Counted from the stretch's first letter, positions 32,654-45,999 are shown. The stretch is 64,000 nucleotides of DNA from Isoetes taiwanensis (GCA_021234155.1 JAJEKV010000035.1:11038407-11102406); one strand, 5' to 3'. A program made the numbers and translations. The notes: generated from the letters alone by a model not told the origin.

Positions 32654-34910
32654 CTGGGGATATTAAGACCTTTTGCTTCCATATTGATTGATGTAAGCTA
32701 ACTAGAATTACCGAGAACTACAATGTTGTAGTGTACAAACCGCTTGAAATTTTCAAACCGCTAATCCCATCTCGATTCATTGCCTTCATTTCTTATCCAT
32801 CATCCGCCTATAAGCTTCCCATTTTATTTGTTGCACGGGTACTAATTAGGCACATGTCTTAACTTTGTGAAACACGAGAATAAGCTGCTCTATATAGCAC
32901 TTGAATCATTGTGTACCATCCTCATCGTAGATCGATTGTCACTTTGCATTGCCAATGGATGATGCGCCATATGTAGTCTTTGTGTGGGAGTTTGCAGTTG
33001 TGTCTATATTTGAATTGGAGTATCTTATTGCAAATAAATACCAAATCCAATCTCCTTCTGTCCGACTCCAACATCCATGGAGGCCTAAATATCCAAGTTC
33101 AAGAGTGGAATGGGTTAAAATCAACGAATCTAATATCAACGAGACACAAAGAAAGATACCATTCATTACAAAGTTAATTGTGCCAGTTGATGCATGCTCC
33201 AACAATGTCCTCCGAAGCTTCAAAAGGAATTCCTTCCTCCTCGTAACAATATAGCAATATGCATTCGATTTGTATTCTATATCACACTTGTATTGTCAAC
33301 ATAAGGAGCCCAAATGAATTCTATTCATATTCCATGTTCATCAATCATGTGTAATTATAATCATGTGTTCATAATTACCGTGGTATTTAAACAAACTTTA
33401 GTCTTCAATGTCTCTACTTCCTCCAAGAGTATTTTCAATATAGAAACAAGGAAGAAACGAGCCTCTAATCCCCCGCTACTAGAATGTGAGAACTCCGCAA
33501 GGAAGCTCAAGGCTCCAAATACGTGTCTAGTTTCCGAGATTTACAAATAAATGAGATATCCTCCTTCCATGTCCATTCTTTCATAGTCCGATTTGTACAT
33601 GAACTATTTGTAGTGTGCTATATGATCATCGGGATGGGCTATTGACCTAATGCAAGAAATGTAGAGACTTCCCCATATTCAAGATGATCAATGGCAAATT
33701 GTTGACATTGATTCATCATTCCAAAGAGAACTTACAATGTCTCCTCGAAATGCTTTGAAATAATATTTAAATGCACAATGCACCAAGCATAAGGTTAGAA
33801 AAGACTTCACTTAAGACGGGCTAAGAAACGTAGTAAAATGCAAATGAGTTGACAATTGCCAATCTCGAATGGGATTCATCCTTGTTTGAATAACTTAACT
33901 TTGCTTCTCTTGCGGCAACTTTATGTGGCCTGGACATGGCGCATAAATGTGATTTTATAAGGATATTATTGCTTGTCCGAAGTTCACATGTTTTTGAGAA
34001 CGACAAAAAGCCAAGTGGCTAGGCCCAAAATAACTAGACCCGAACCCACCATCTAGATGACCGGAACCCACTATTTATATGTTCAAAGAAATGTCTACAA
34101 GGGAATTTCTAGATCCAAAAATCTAAATAAACTAGATTGAAATGCTTACCGCATGGATTCGATAGTTGTGGTGGCGACTCATGTTTCTCGAAATTTCCGG
34201 GTGATCCCTTGCAAGAAATATCGATAGATTAGATCCGGGTGGGAGCCGACATATGAAAAGATCACCTAAGAAAAAAAAGAAAGCATGGCGCCCTACAAAT
34301 TAGGCCAAATCGATAGAGCCCATAGAGGCATCTGCGAGCTCCAATTTGAGCCGATCGCACGATGATCTATGAATAGATCGATAGAAGGAAAAAAAAACAA
34401 AGGGTGGCTCCGAAGCAACCGGACTTTGGTGCCATTGAAGTCATGAGAACAAAGAGGCTAGGCTTAACCCGACGCAGCCAACAAACAAATTAGGGCCCAT
34501 AAAAGAAAAAATCGCCACTCACGCCAAAAACATATCCGGTGCCTTCAAGAAATGGCGGAGGCACATCCTAAACAAAACGAAATTGATGATTTTACAAGGT
34601 TAAACCAAGGAAGGGAGGAAGGATTGATGCTACAAATAAAAACAACGGCACTTAGTTAGGGTGAGAAGCAACTGAACAAGAAAAGAAGAGAGACGCGACG
34701 TTCCTAGCGGCATCCCTGGCTTATTTTTCTCAACCGTAGCATTCACTAGATCAAAATCCAACGGCATGTTGCGTGTCCATGTCAAATTTTTAGACACGTG
34801 GATAGGCTAGGTTGCGAGATAATGCGCCACTCGAGGTTAGGCTGTTGCGCTAAAAAAAAAAAACCACACATTCCAAGTATATTGCAAAAGGGCATGGGAG
34901 GGTGGGAAAG

Positions 34911-35092
34911 TAGGAAGACAAAACACAAAAAGATGGAACGCTCAAGAGTATAACCTGTAAAAAAGATCTTATGGAAGAAATAGACGTTCCGAAAAAGGCT
35001 CGTCTTCTCCAAGAATGATGGTTCTATGTTGCCATAGAACCATTGCATTCTTGGGAAGACTCTTCTAGCAAAACAACAACATATGGCCGAAA
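34911..35092. repeat. Chimeric duplicate of 37933-38107 and 31101-31145
   Basis: 34911-35047 matches 37933-38107 (GTAGGAAGACAAAACACAAA, ATAACCTGTAAAAAAGATCT, GCCATAGAACCATTGCATT), but lacks about 38 bp found there. From 35045 it continues as 31101-31145 (CATTCTTGGGAAGACTCTTC, CAACAACATATGGCCGA). The two sources share only CATT at the join. Confidence 0.8.
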
Positions 35093-35618
35093 GAAGAGGA
35101 ACACTCCACCTCATAAACCCTAGATGCAATGGTAGATGGCAGAAAAATCTAGCGAGAAAAGGAAAGATGAGATGCAACACAAGACAATAGGAGAAAAAGA
35201 AAACAACAAACTCAAGAAAGAAAAAGGTAAAGAGAATGAAAAATAAATTCTTTTGAGACAACAAGCTACATCAAATCGAATAAGAGGGAGCGTTTAAGAT
35301 GCAAAGAAGTTAAAGCAAGTCCCATGAAATTTGAACAAGTCCCATGAAATTTGAGCACTACGCAACCCCAACCAACATTGTAGCCAAAAGGGAAATATAT
35401 AGAAAAGATAAGGTTAATCAAGTATTTTGGATAGTGGCCAAGTTCATTTGAAATATATGATCATGCTGAGAAGCAACATAAGATCTTCCTTTATGCTCTA
35501 AAACGTTTTCCTCCAAGAGTTTCTTCAGGACTGTCCATGACTTGAAAGAGAAAGATCAAACAACAATGGTAAGAACCACACTACGTAATAATGAGTCTAG
35601 CAAATAAAAGAGTCTAGG

Positions 35619-35650
35619 ACGAAGAAGAAGAAGAAGAAGAAGAAGAAGAA
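35619..35650. repeat. GAA microsatellite
   Basis: About ten GAA units. No gene context is recognised. Confidence 0.9.
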
Positions 35651-36384
35651 AATCGATGGGGTTCATGGGATCTGGATGGCATAAATTTGGCATATCAAAG
35701 GAGGAAGATGGTTAGTTTTGAACAAGGAAGAGAATATATGGCATAACCTTGGGTCTAAGATGCTTTGCCATGGCATAACACACATGGAAATTTATAAAGG
35801 CACAAAAGTTTTCGATACAGTATCATTCAACATCGTATTTCAAAGCTAAAAGAGAAATCCACTATTGTTTAAAGGTCAAAGAAGAATAACTGGGCCCTAA
35901 TATGATAAAAAGACTAGCTAGTTGAACCAAGAACTGCAGTTGTGTAAGCAAAAGTCTATTCACATGGTAAGTACGGGAAAAAAGAGGGACGAGCATGGAA
36001 TATGAGTTTGAAGACATTTAAGAGTTAATACGACTTTTGAATAACTTTATAAGCAAGGAAGTCAAACTTGCCAAACCAAAATGCAACAATAAGATAAAGT
36101 GCAACCTTGGCCCTATGATTTATAGACACCAAAAGACATGAATGAGATCGTATACAGATTCATATAAGGATAAATAAATGCTCAAGAAAAACTGTAAGAA
36201 GAAATATTAATATCCCACTCAATTCAATGGTTAAAAGATGATTATACGAGCTATAGAAGTGTATATGGGAGAATCTACAAGGATCAAGGCAGAAGAGGAT
36301 GCTTGCAAAGGACTTAGAATAAAAACTATGGTCTTGGAGCAAAGTTATTCGAGCGAAAATGCTATTGAGCTTAGGAACATATAC

Positions 36385-36720
36385 TACAATTTTACATCTA
36401 GTCCAGAATAAATCTATGGGCACAGACAACCTCGAACTAGAATAAGTACTGTAGTTAAGGAAAAAACGTTATGAGTGTTATGAGTACAGGAACATCAACT
36501 TCGAACTAAAATTAAACCATAGTTTATGGTTCAAGAACATAAGCTAACATTTCATATCTAGTCTAGAGTAAAATTATGGGCACATGGCAACTTCAAACTA
36601 CAATAAGTCTATTGTCTATAGAGTAAAATCGGACCTTCATTTTACATCTAGTTTAGAATAAAATTGTGGGCACGAGGCAACTTCGAACTAGAAATTTACA
36701 GTACGTAGGACAAATTCGAA
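36385..36720. repeat. Diverged tandem repeat, three units
   Basis: TTTTACATCTAGTCCAGAAT, then GGGCACA and CTTCGAACTA-like words, recurs near 36391, 36550 and 36637 with unequal spacing (160 and 87 bp). Confidence 0.65.
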
Positions 36721-37932
36721 ACTGGGTCTTTGGGGCAACACCTCAAGCCCCAACGAAATGCTCAAGGGACGTTCGTTGATTTAAATGAGAGAAAATAGTT
36801 CATATTCAGTTCTGGCATGATGGCATAAAGCAAAAACGACAAAGCTTTTGGTGGTTTTGGAATCAAGCTACAATGCTCATGCCGAAATTTTACAGCCAGG
36901 CGGGCGGATAGAAAAAGCAGCTAAGCAGAGTGCAGCGGATTAGCTGTTGCAAACAGATCGGCCACTGCCGATTGAATAGTCTGGATTGCTTTCTACAGAG
37001 AAGCAGTGGCATGAGCCTTCTACAGAGAGGCGGTGACAGAACAGATTTAGGGAAAAAACATGAGGCCAAAATATGAGGAAAGGGTCAAGACAGAATAATA
37101 CAATCAAATCCCATCTCAGGAGTTTGGAAATAGGCTGCAAGGCTTAACTTAGGATGGATAGGCTCTGATAAAGCGACATCACAATCCAATGGTCTAAAAA
37201 ACAATCTGAATGATCTGAAAAGAATAGGTTCTGCTCAAATAAAATAGGGTCGCTGGAAATATTCTGGGAAAATAGACCTTTTCCTTTTATCAATATGTAA
37301 AGGAGCTAGGATCCAGAACAAAATGGATAAAAAAATTTGACGAACACTTGGCTCAGAAGACGAAGGACCAAGCTTTATCCAAAGAAAACTAAAGCAACTA
37401 AAGACAACAAAACAACCGTGAGCATCGGTCCAAGTGGAGAAGAGAAAGTTTTCTTGGAACAAATACAAAGAGCCTGGCATCCTGATCTGGTTATAAGCGG
37501 AAAAAATGATTGAGAGAAGAAGAAAGAATCTTTTTAAACAAGTATCAAGATTCAGAGAAGAGAAGAGCACAAAGATGCAAAGAACAGAAAGATTTTTGAG
37601 AAACAAGTTCCAAGGCAAGAATAACACTGTTCCTAAAAGCTGAAACGAAAAGAAGAAGCAAAAGTTCTTCAATTAGCAAAAACAATTAGTTTAAACACTC
37701 CGATATGATTGCTATGATTTCAATAACGCCCGCAAGAATCATCAACACAAACAATGTAAACTTCATATAAGACTCACACGAAAAAGAGTAGAGCAATCTT
37801 TTACCTAAACAACCATGTGAATCTAACATTACAGACCACCTACAACATAAAAAAGCACACTTGAGTTCTAAGAATTTAGCAACCTAACCACAGCTAGATA
37901 ATTAAGCCAAGTAGCATAGAAAGTAGTGAAAA

Positions 37933-38107
37933 GTAGGAAGACAAAACACAAAAAGATGGAACGCTCAAGAGGAAGGCCGATGAAGAAAACCTAGAACTGA
38001 TGAGATATATAACCTGTAAAAAAGATCTTATGGAAGAAATAGACGTTCCGAAAAAGGCTCGTCTTCTCCAAGAATGATGGTTCTATGTTGCCATAGAACC
38101 ATTGCAT
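37933..38107. repeat. Direct repeat partner of 34911-35047
   Basis: It matches the block at 34911-35047 except for an extra 38-bp stretch (GAAGGCCGATGAAGAAAACC...) in the middle. Downstream it continues with unrelated sequence (GTTTACTTTTCTGG). Confidence 0.8.
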
Positions 38108-38776
38108 TGTTTACTTTTCTGGAGTAAAGGCTAATTTCTTAGACTTTTCTTGGCCGGCAGAAAGCATTTTGTCTCCGAGCAGAGCATTCCAGAAAGCATC
38201 TACATGCTTCATTTATTCTATTGAGCATTCTATCTTCCAGGTTTGAGCTTGATGATTGCGTGTAAATTTTGTAAGGGCCTGAAAGAAGTGCCATACTTTG
38301 CTCTAAAACATTCGGCCTTTTTTAGATAAATGTAAATTTGATTCCTAAATTTCGTGATTCTGCTTTGCAAAAATCCAATCGTTTAATTGTGAGCAGGAGC
38401 TGGGCTCAGGCAATTCCAGCATCTTGGGACACAAGGCTGGAGCAAGTAGCTGGACATTGTTGAGAATATAGTGATTCCTCCTTTTTTAAGATATTCCTGG
38501 TTCCGAGCTTATGCTATAGGCTTTTTATTATTAAGAGCATCATACTTGCTCTGATGTTGTAGAGGGATTATTTTGTTAAGCATCAGATACAGGATGGTAG
38601 AGTAGGTATCTTATCTAATATATTTCTATGGTATTGTGCATTTTGCAAAGAAAATGCTAAGATCGATCTGGATTTGCACTTGGTATTGGTAATATGATTT
38701 GAATGAGTTTATTTGTTCTGTTTGTCACATTTTCTTTTGGTCTTTTCTCCTCTTTCCTCTGTAACATGCAGCTGTG

Positions 38777-38870
38777 TTTTCTTGAAGTCTTGCGGATCAT
38801 TAGAGGGGCACAGAACTATGAATTTTCCCTTTTCTTGAAGTCTTGCGGATCATTAGAAGGGGACAGGACA
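38777..38870. repeat. Tandem duplication, 53-bp period
   Basis: TTTTCTTGAAGTCTTGCGGA, then TCATTAGA, occurs at 38777 and 38830. A similar two-unit repeat (TTTCAGCTGGCAGCATTTTG versus TTTTCGCTGACAACAGTTTG) lies at 39261-39370. Confidence 0.8.
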
Positions 38871-41749
38871 GTAATCTGAAGGATGCATTGGAGATCAAAT
38901 GGTCAGTACTATTATCATTTCTTTTGATAATGTAGCAACATTTACTATATCTATCCTTCACGGAATCTCTGTAGCGCTGTAGAGCTGTATAATATGTACC
39001 TTAGTGAGATGCCTACCATAGGAGAAGTATGATTTAGAGACCCATAACATGTATTTCCACCAATATGCATTGCAATAACCTTTCAAAATTACCTCCTGAT
39101 ATGAAGCTTCAGATTTGCAGCAATCATTCATTTAGTTTTAGATGTTGAATAAATTTGTGTTTTCTCTGCTATGTGTTTTGTAATATGTAGGTCCTGAAGA
39201 TCTATCCTTGATGAAGATTATTTGTGCATGAGTCACATGCCTATACTTTACCAACAGAGGATTTCAGCTGGCAGCATTTTGCAAGGGACTTCAATTTTCT
39301 AAAACTGGCACTGTCTTCAACAGATTTTCGCTGACAACAGTTTGCAAGAGACTTTGATTTTCTAAAATCTGACATTGTTTCCAAGGGACAAATAGTTGGC
39401 AAGTAACAATGAGTATGATGTACCTTTAAGGGATCATGGTAGTAGAGTTGTTGATGCATAAGATAGGCTGCTCTGGAAGCTGCATTTAGAGTGCAGAACA
39501 TGGTAAACGGGTGGCAAGCCACATGAGACAGATTTGTGTGTCTTTATTAGAGAATTAATTTCTGAAGCAATGAACACTACAAAAGCATTTCCAGACAGGG
39601 AAGATGATAGCTGTGGAGGAAAAGAGATGTCTCCTTCCAGTAAACATAACATCTCACAAAAGTTTATTGTGCATCTGAAAAGGTAAGTCGTCTCATTTTG
39701 GAAAATTTATTAAAGGCACTGAAAAATGGTGCAAATTTCCTAAATATCTGTATTGTATGATTAAATTATCCCTTGAATGTTCCCCAGATGTGGTGCATTT
39801 GTGGTGCATTTTGTGGGAGAGATGCAACATTAGAGGTTTAGGAAAATACAAGTTTTAAGAACCTTACCTTACAAAACACATGATCCAGCACATTGATTTT
39901 TTTGCCCTTGGCAAGTTAGAACTCTATATCTGCCATGCAAATGCCCTTAACAAAATCGATATCCAGACTTTGCAAGAAGGTCCCACAGAATCCATCGGCA
40001 GAGTTTGGAAGTAGAGCTGGCAAGTTATTGTGATATTTTTCATGATTATAAATAATTTTCTGGATACATATTCTGGAAGTAGGGAACCCGTGTTCATCAG
40101 CATTTGAAAGATAGAGTCCATGTTTTCTTCTTCCCTGGGAGGTAGATCATTGTATGGGTATAAGTAATTATATTTTCTCAATTGAACAGATTCTGTTTGA
40201 AGTATGTCCTTTTGAGTGACACTATGCTGATGATATGTTAGGAATAGGTCTTGCAATGCTAATGTCTGCTTACATGCCAAGGCCAAATGCCAGTAGATAT
40301 GCATGTTTACTGGATTCCAGCACTTATTGTTCAACCACAAGGATTTTTTGTAGGTATACAGCATATGCTGAATCCCAGTGGCTTATGCAGCTTTACGTTT
40401 ATATTGGGAATACCATCACACTATTGTATCTTGCAGCCATCTTAACTCATAAGAAGTGCTCTCAGGCATGCTTGCTAACTGTTTCGAATTTTTATAGGTT
40501 TTTAGACAAGATGAAAAGAAATTGAACGGAATGAAAGAAGAGGTTGCTACCTTGCCGGACATGTAACGGTGTCTTGGAATACTTATCATTTATTGAAAAC
40601 TCCAGTTTTCATGTCCATTTACGGCAAAAATCATTTACGGCAAAAAGCTGTGTTATCCTGTTGTCGTTCTCTATTATGTTCAATATATCATAGGATAATA
40701 GAAGCGCAATCTTTTCTCGATGAATTTGTCACAAATTCTTTGTGTAATTGTTGAGTGTAATTGTTGAGGGCTAAAATACAGTTTTAAGTATTTGACGGTA
40801 TTTGAGGTTCAAATTGTGGTAACTGGCATTTGAGGTTCAAGCTGTTGTAAGTAATCCAATTTACTTGATGTTGCTTGCTGGGATCGCAATGAAGGGAATG
40901 GAGATGGTCCTAACGGGACGCCCACCTGCAAATTGAGATTTGAGTCCCAACCTTCTAATCTATATTCCCCTACATTTGAGTCCCCCCACCCCCACCCCCC
41001 ACCCTCCCCAACCCCAAAAAAAAAGAAAAGAAAAAAGAGAAAAGAGAGCAAATGCAAAAAACTTTTGCCTCCAAGGAATTTAGAGCAATAATCCAGCTAA
41101 AGTTTCCAATGTGTCTTACAAACCTAAAGGTTTTGGAGCCTAGATTTCATTGTTTCTGAACTTAGAGCCTAAATCATTCTTTTTGTGATTATATTAAGGA
41201 AAGACTTGGAGCCTAGATTTCATTGCTTTTGCGATTTTGGAGCCTAGATTTCGTTGTTTTTATGATTATATTAAAGAAAGACAACGTTGTTTTCGTTACT
41301 CAAACTCAAAGTTAATACATTGATGATACTTTTGTTAAACAATTTCAATAATGTCTATTCTTGCCAATATCAACATATGCTATTTTGGAAGTTGCACATG
41401 TGGATGTTAAACCCGAGTAAAAGCACATGCCCTATTTTGAAAGTTGCACATCTGGACGTTAGGGTAAGAGCATGTTAGGGCCTACATGTTTTGGAAACTA
41501 CCTGGAAAATACTCTGGGTAGTCAAAGATGATGATATATTTGAGTTCTTAACATCTTCTTGACATCACAAAGTACCTTACAACATGTATGTACTACTACT
41601 CTTGAACATAACACAATTTCTTTTAGTCAATCTTGTAGTCTAGGTACTTTAAAATACAATTATGTACTTGCACAGAAGTACACAGAAAAGTACCTTTTTG
41701 GTAATTTTTTATGTAGGCCCTAACATGCTTTCACCCGTTAAAGCGGAGT

Positions 41750-41802
41750 AAAAGCACATGCCTAGGACATTAGCCCGGCAACGCCGGGCACCCGTTTACT
41801 AG
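41750..41802 (+). mobile_element. Helitron 3' terminus, sister of 30391-30443
   Basis: Hairpin GCCCGGC AAC GCCGGGC (41773-41789), then ACCCGTTTA and CTAG (41799-41802), then T. It differs from the copy at 30443 by one base near the end. The element lies to the left. Confidence 0.9.
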
Positions 41803-42576
41803 TCTATATATATATACAAGTCCCTTGTTATTTAAGGTCTGTGCAAAATGAATTGTGTATTGTACGAATAAATTTTCCTTAGACTTATTTTTGGTGGGAT
41901 TGTTCAAGGTTCCAGATCCGGTTATGTTAGTTAGAATGAATATATATGAATTGCTTTAACATCATGTAGGAGCAGTTCATAATTTACAGATCTTGGGCAC
42001 TCTATAAGAACATTTCTCTTAGAGATGTTCTCATTTTGCCATGAAGATTTCTCTTTTCTGACTCGTTTAAATTTAATGGACTGAGTTACTAAATAGAAAT
42101 ATTTTTGGACGAAATATTTGACTTTGCATGTAATAGTAATGGATGGCTATGAATATAAAGAAGATGTTTATAAGGAAGAGTAATTTGATATAATTATCTC
42201 GATACAAAAGGGTGAAAACGTTCAAATTACATATAGATTTCCATAAGATGTTATTTAATACATTATCTCATGAGATGCCTGCAATTAGTACATTGGTAAT
42301 AGAGGATATCTCACGTTCATTTCCATATGTTACACTTGAACTTCGAGAAGTAATTTCGCAATTCTTGAAATTGTATAATAGTTTGTGATACTACGAAATA
42401 ATATTCCAAAACTGCACAAAGCTGACCCCTACAAACGTGGACATAGAAAAAAGTAGGTCTAGTTAAGAAACAGGAAGATTTATATGTATGACTTATAGTA
42501 GACAGATTTTCAAAGACATTAAAGGATTCCAGAAAGATTTGCCTTTGAAACATGTGAAAGGCACTTAGTTGACTAG

Positions 42577-42690
42577 AATATGTAGCATAATAACAGGGGG
42601 TTTTCTTTGTATTTTTGTACGCTTTTCACTAAGGTTTTCCTATGATTTCGTGATGTATTCAAATAGATGTACTAATGTGTACATCTAGAG
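42577..42690. repeat. Dispersed repeat, partner at 45066-45184
   Basis: Both begin GAATATGTAGCATAATAACA, then a GGGGG run, and end with a TACTAAT...ATCTAGAGTGC block. They are about 75 percent identical. They may be ends of a short non-autonomous element. Confidence 0.7.
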
Positions 42691-42704
42691 TGCACCATTT
42701 CTGA

Positions 42705-43001
42705 GCCATTGATTTTAGCTTTTTTTTTTTAATGGTCAACAACCAATGGCTCACAATAAAAGCCCTTTTTTTGTGCGTGTGGTGCATAATGGGCACATGA
42801 AGGGCCATTGATTTTAGCCTTTTTTTTTCAATGCTCAACAACCAATGGCTCACAACAAAAGCCCTCTTTTTGTATGTGTGGTGCATAATGGGCACATGAA
42901 GGGCCATTGATTTTAGCCTTTTTTTTTCAATGGTCAACAACCAATGGCTCACAACAAAAGCCCTCTTTTTGTGTGTGTGGTGCATAATAGGCACATGAAG
43001 G
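42705..43001. repeat. Tandem repeat, 99 bp by three
   Basis: Units start at 42705, 42804 and 42903 (GCCATTGATTTTAGC). Because 99 is a multiple of three, the minus strand carries an open frame of three 33-residue copies (ALHVPIMHHTHKKRAFVVSH...). The frame is probably a by-product; no family is known. Confidence 0.9.
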
Positions 43002-43559
43002 GCTTGAAGGACGCATGTAGTGCAGTTTCCCCGCCGGCAACACATTTCTTATCATAACTTTTGATGATGGATATGTTTGGTTAAGTTATCTATGCTAAAA
43101 CAGCAATTTTTTGGCCGGGTTTGGTAGGCTTTCACATCCTACCAGCTGATTAATACAGGATTGCGCTATTGGATATTGTTTTATGGCTCATTCCGAATGA
43201 AGCTTGCAAAAAATTACCATGCATTTTTAGATTTTGAGGCAGTTATTAAGCAAATTCCAAGGCTTCTAGATCCTTCTGCTAACAAGCAGAAAAATTTCCC
43301 ACTTTGGTTTCTCACCACAAGAATCCATGGAGGCCAAAGGCTGCTGTTAAATTCCAGTTGAAAAATGTTTGTGTATGAATGTTGCAAACTTTATGAATTT
43401 CAGAATAATGGGATCAATCTGCTCTATCTTTATGGTAACTTTTACTTATGTTCTATTTGTTTTATTGTGATCAAATTCAAAAGCTACAGGTGATGACAGC
43501 CTCAAATGAATTCTAGTTTTTTTCTGGTTTGAATTCTAAAATTTTTGTCACACGGGGAA

Positions 43560-43940
43560 GGGGGGGGCAAAAATTTTTTTTTGCAACACAAACTATTAAC
43601 ATCTAACGTATAAAAATTAAATCCCCCAACACATAACAACCATTGACATTAACAACCAACACATAACTACCACTGACATTAATTAACACAACCATTGGGT
43701 CCAACACATTTAAATTAAAATCCCCTTAAACCCCCTTTGATTTGGATGCATATTCACACGGGGGGTGACGTAGGGCAGCGAGAGCCCTCATAATTGTATT
43801 TTGCACGTACAAAATCAACACCATATAGTATTCCGCTTGAAATATTATAGTACTTTACAAATCTTGTTATATAGTATAGCAAATTTTGTACTTGCATACC
43901 CCACAAACGAGGAACTTTACGTACGGTGTGGCTTGCTGAA
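43560..43940. repeat. Dispersed repeat, partner at 47850-48150
   Basis: Shares AACCAACACATAACTACCA, GCATATTCACACGGGGG, ACGTAGGGCAGCGAGAGCCC and CATACCCCACAAACGAGGA in the same order with the second copy. Identity is roughly 80 percent. No coding frame is conserved. Confidence 0.85.
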
Positions 43941-44193
43941 GTATTACGGAGATTAGTCGAATACCCAATAAGATGTTTTATTACATCGTAGTGCTAATAA
44001 AATCTTTGCTATCAAATATGTACCTTCAACAGAGATCACAAGTACAGATTTTCCATGTAATAATGAACCTTGTAATATGCTTTTGTTTCCCACTTTACTA
44101 TAAACTTAGGCTTTGCTAAATTTTGAATGCCTCATTAAGCATAATTGGATATTTTATTTACTCAACTATCATAGTCGATATTGTTTGAGTCAT

Positions 44194-44325
44194 AATTGGG
44201 ATCTGCTAGTCAGCCACTGTTCTCTTAAAATTGGTGATACATTGGAATTCCGAGTCGTAGGTGAGCTTGAATGGACAATGAACATCTATCGTGGTGGAGC
44301 ACAGCATGACCAGAAGAAGTTCTGA
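44194..44325 (+). pseudogene. B3-domain-like fragment
   Basis: The open end reads 'WDLLVSHCSLKIGDTLEFRV' and then 'MNIYRGG'. The pattern L-x-x-GD-x-L-x-F then h-x-IYR is typical of the last strands of plant B3 DNA-binding domains. Only this tail is visible. It is a weak, short match and may be a captured or decayed exon. Confidence 0.25.
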
Positions 44326-45065
44326 ATATTTACTTTTATCTAATAGATATTTTGTTGCCTCTGTGAGTTTTCCACTTATAACTATTAACATGACTATATA
44401 CTGACTGTTCATGCTTTGTAATCACAGGAAGTAATACAATTTACTACTTGTCTTTTTGAAGAAGAGTCTAATTTTGTGTATACGTAGATAATTCTTGATG
44501 CAATTTATCTTCAAAATCAATAAAACTATTCAACTGTCGGTGGTCAAATTTTACAGTATATAAAATAGCATAAGCAATCTAAGGTCGAATTTTACTACTG
44601 TGCAGGAAACAGAAAATATTCTGTGGAGTTTGTCTTCTATCAACTTTGCATGGTGTGCTTCAACAGTCTTCCCAATTTGGTTTTTGCCAAAGTGCAGTTT
44701 ATTATATAGGTATTCAAATATAGAAGAAGAAGAAAGGAACACAATCTTCACAACCATATTGTATTTGATGTAAAGCAACACAAACTCTACAGGCATATTG
44801 TAATTGCTTCGGTCATTTGTATCATTTATCCCATCACTTTTATTTTGTTTTCTTGTGAGAATTGCCATCTGCAGATCCTTTTTCTTTTGTTTCAATGTGA
44901 GAAATCATATCATCCCATCCTTTGCCTTCTGATTCATTCTTAGGAATGATGTGTTCCTCGATTTTAACATTGGTTTTTAGCAACATGTGACTGGTAGGAT
45001 GGCATCTATTTTCCAGATGCCATATGTATTGTATGTGACTTTCTTTGGTGCTGCCTTTTTTTTAT

Positions 45066-45184
45066 GAATATGTAGCATAATAACAGGGGGTTTTTTTTGT
45101 ATTTTTGTACAGTTTTTCTAATGGTTTTTATATGATTTGATGGGCGTATTGCACAAGGCCTACTAATTAGTATATCTAGAGTGC
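45066..45184. repeat. Dispersed repeat, partner of 42577-42690
   Basis: See the partner copy. This one has TTTTTTTT after the GGGGG run and a slightly longer middle. Confidence 0.7.
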
Positions 45185-45692
45185 GCAATTTATTTGCATA
45201 CGCTTGAATTAATTTTAATGCCTCTTTTCAATAGTGTAGACCCATTACATTTATAATATTTTATTTTTTTATTTTAATAGTTCTATTTTTCCTATTACAT
45301 TTTATTTTGCTCGACATGCAAAGCTCGAGCAGCTCATTTTAGGGTTCCTGTTTCCTCGAAAATTAGGTCTCTGGGTTATGGTTTTTGCTGTAAGGGATCT
45401 CGATCTCCAAAATCAAAGCTAATCGGTTTGATGGGTCTGATATATGGTTAATGCATCTAGTTATGAATGCCCAATGAAAATCTTGAATCGATTTAGGTGG
45501 AAGAGCTCTGCTTGGATAAGTGATTGCATCTCCAAACTCTGGCTTCAGTATGGCAAAGCATACAGTGGAGTATTTCGGCCAGAAAGTAGGGAATCCCCTT
45601 AGTTTTACCTTGTTCTGCTACATATTGTCCCGATCCGCGCTTTTTAGAGCCGTACTTGGGATTGTTTTGCTCGTTCTTGATTTAGGGCAAAT

Positions 45693-45985
45693 ATGGCGGC
45701 CATAGCTGTGAAAAAGCCTAGCCGAAGTGATGAGGTTGCAAGCGCAGATGAGCAGATTAGAATTGCTCAAGAAATACAACGACATTTTGATTACAGAGCA
45801 CCTAAAAGGGCTCAAAACCGGAAGAAGTGAGCCCTCGCTCTTTGGAGGATGATTCTCAAGATATGCAATTGGTGACATACCGTAGTTCAAAGATTGAAAG
45901 AGTTGAAGGCTTGCTCGACGAGGTAAATACGAATTATAGTTCGATCCGTGAAGGATCGCCAGTATTAGTTTTGGAAATTGATTGA
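45693..45985 (+). pseudogene. MEE59-like small plant protein, first exon(s), frameshifted
   Basis: ATG at 45693 gives 'AVKKPSRSDEVASADEQIRI', 'QEIQRHFDYRAPKR' and a stop at 45828. One base shift continues as 'RSLEDDSQDMQLVTYRSSK' and 'IERVEGLLDEV' to 45985. The order KPSRSDEV...EQ..IA..I...FD..APKR, then a possible SEP, fits a small plant family that I recall as maternal effect embryo arrest 59. GACGAG|GTAAATAC at about 45920 could be an intron donor. Upstream T/C-rich and AGGGTT words resemble a 5' leader. It could be a real gene with one indel error, or a gene copy. The name is from memory. Confidence 0.4.
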
Positions 45986-45999
45986 AGCCTCTGTTTTGC

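Larger units (their letters stand above)
30444..41802 (+). mobile_element. Possible second Helitron, head-to-tail with the first
   Basis: A terminus of the same subfamily closes at 41802. The bases after the first terminus are TCTA, as at a Helitron 5' end, so this could be a second element joined directly to the first. The interval has no helicase. It holds only short exon-like scraps, for example 40508-40566 (VFRQDEKKLNGMKEEV) after a TTTTTATAG acceptor-like site. The 5' boundary is a guess. Confidence 0.3.

Noticed and set aside
32949-33254. A 101-residue plus-strand frame as a host gene
   Set aside because: No motif, an equally long overlapping minus-strand frame, and no splice or promoter signal. 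It is left as unassigned DNA.
42659-43045. A 128-residue protein with three 33-residue repeats
   Set aside because: The frame follows from a 99-bp tandem repeat that stays in frame. There is no start context or neighbouring gene support.
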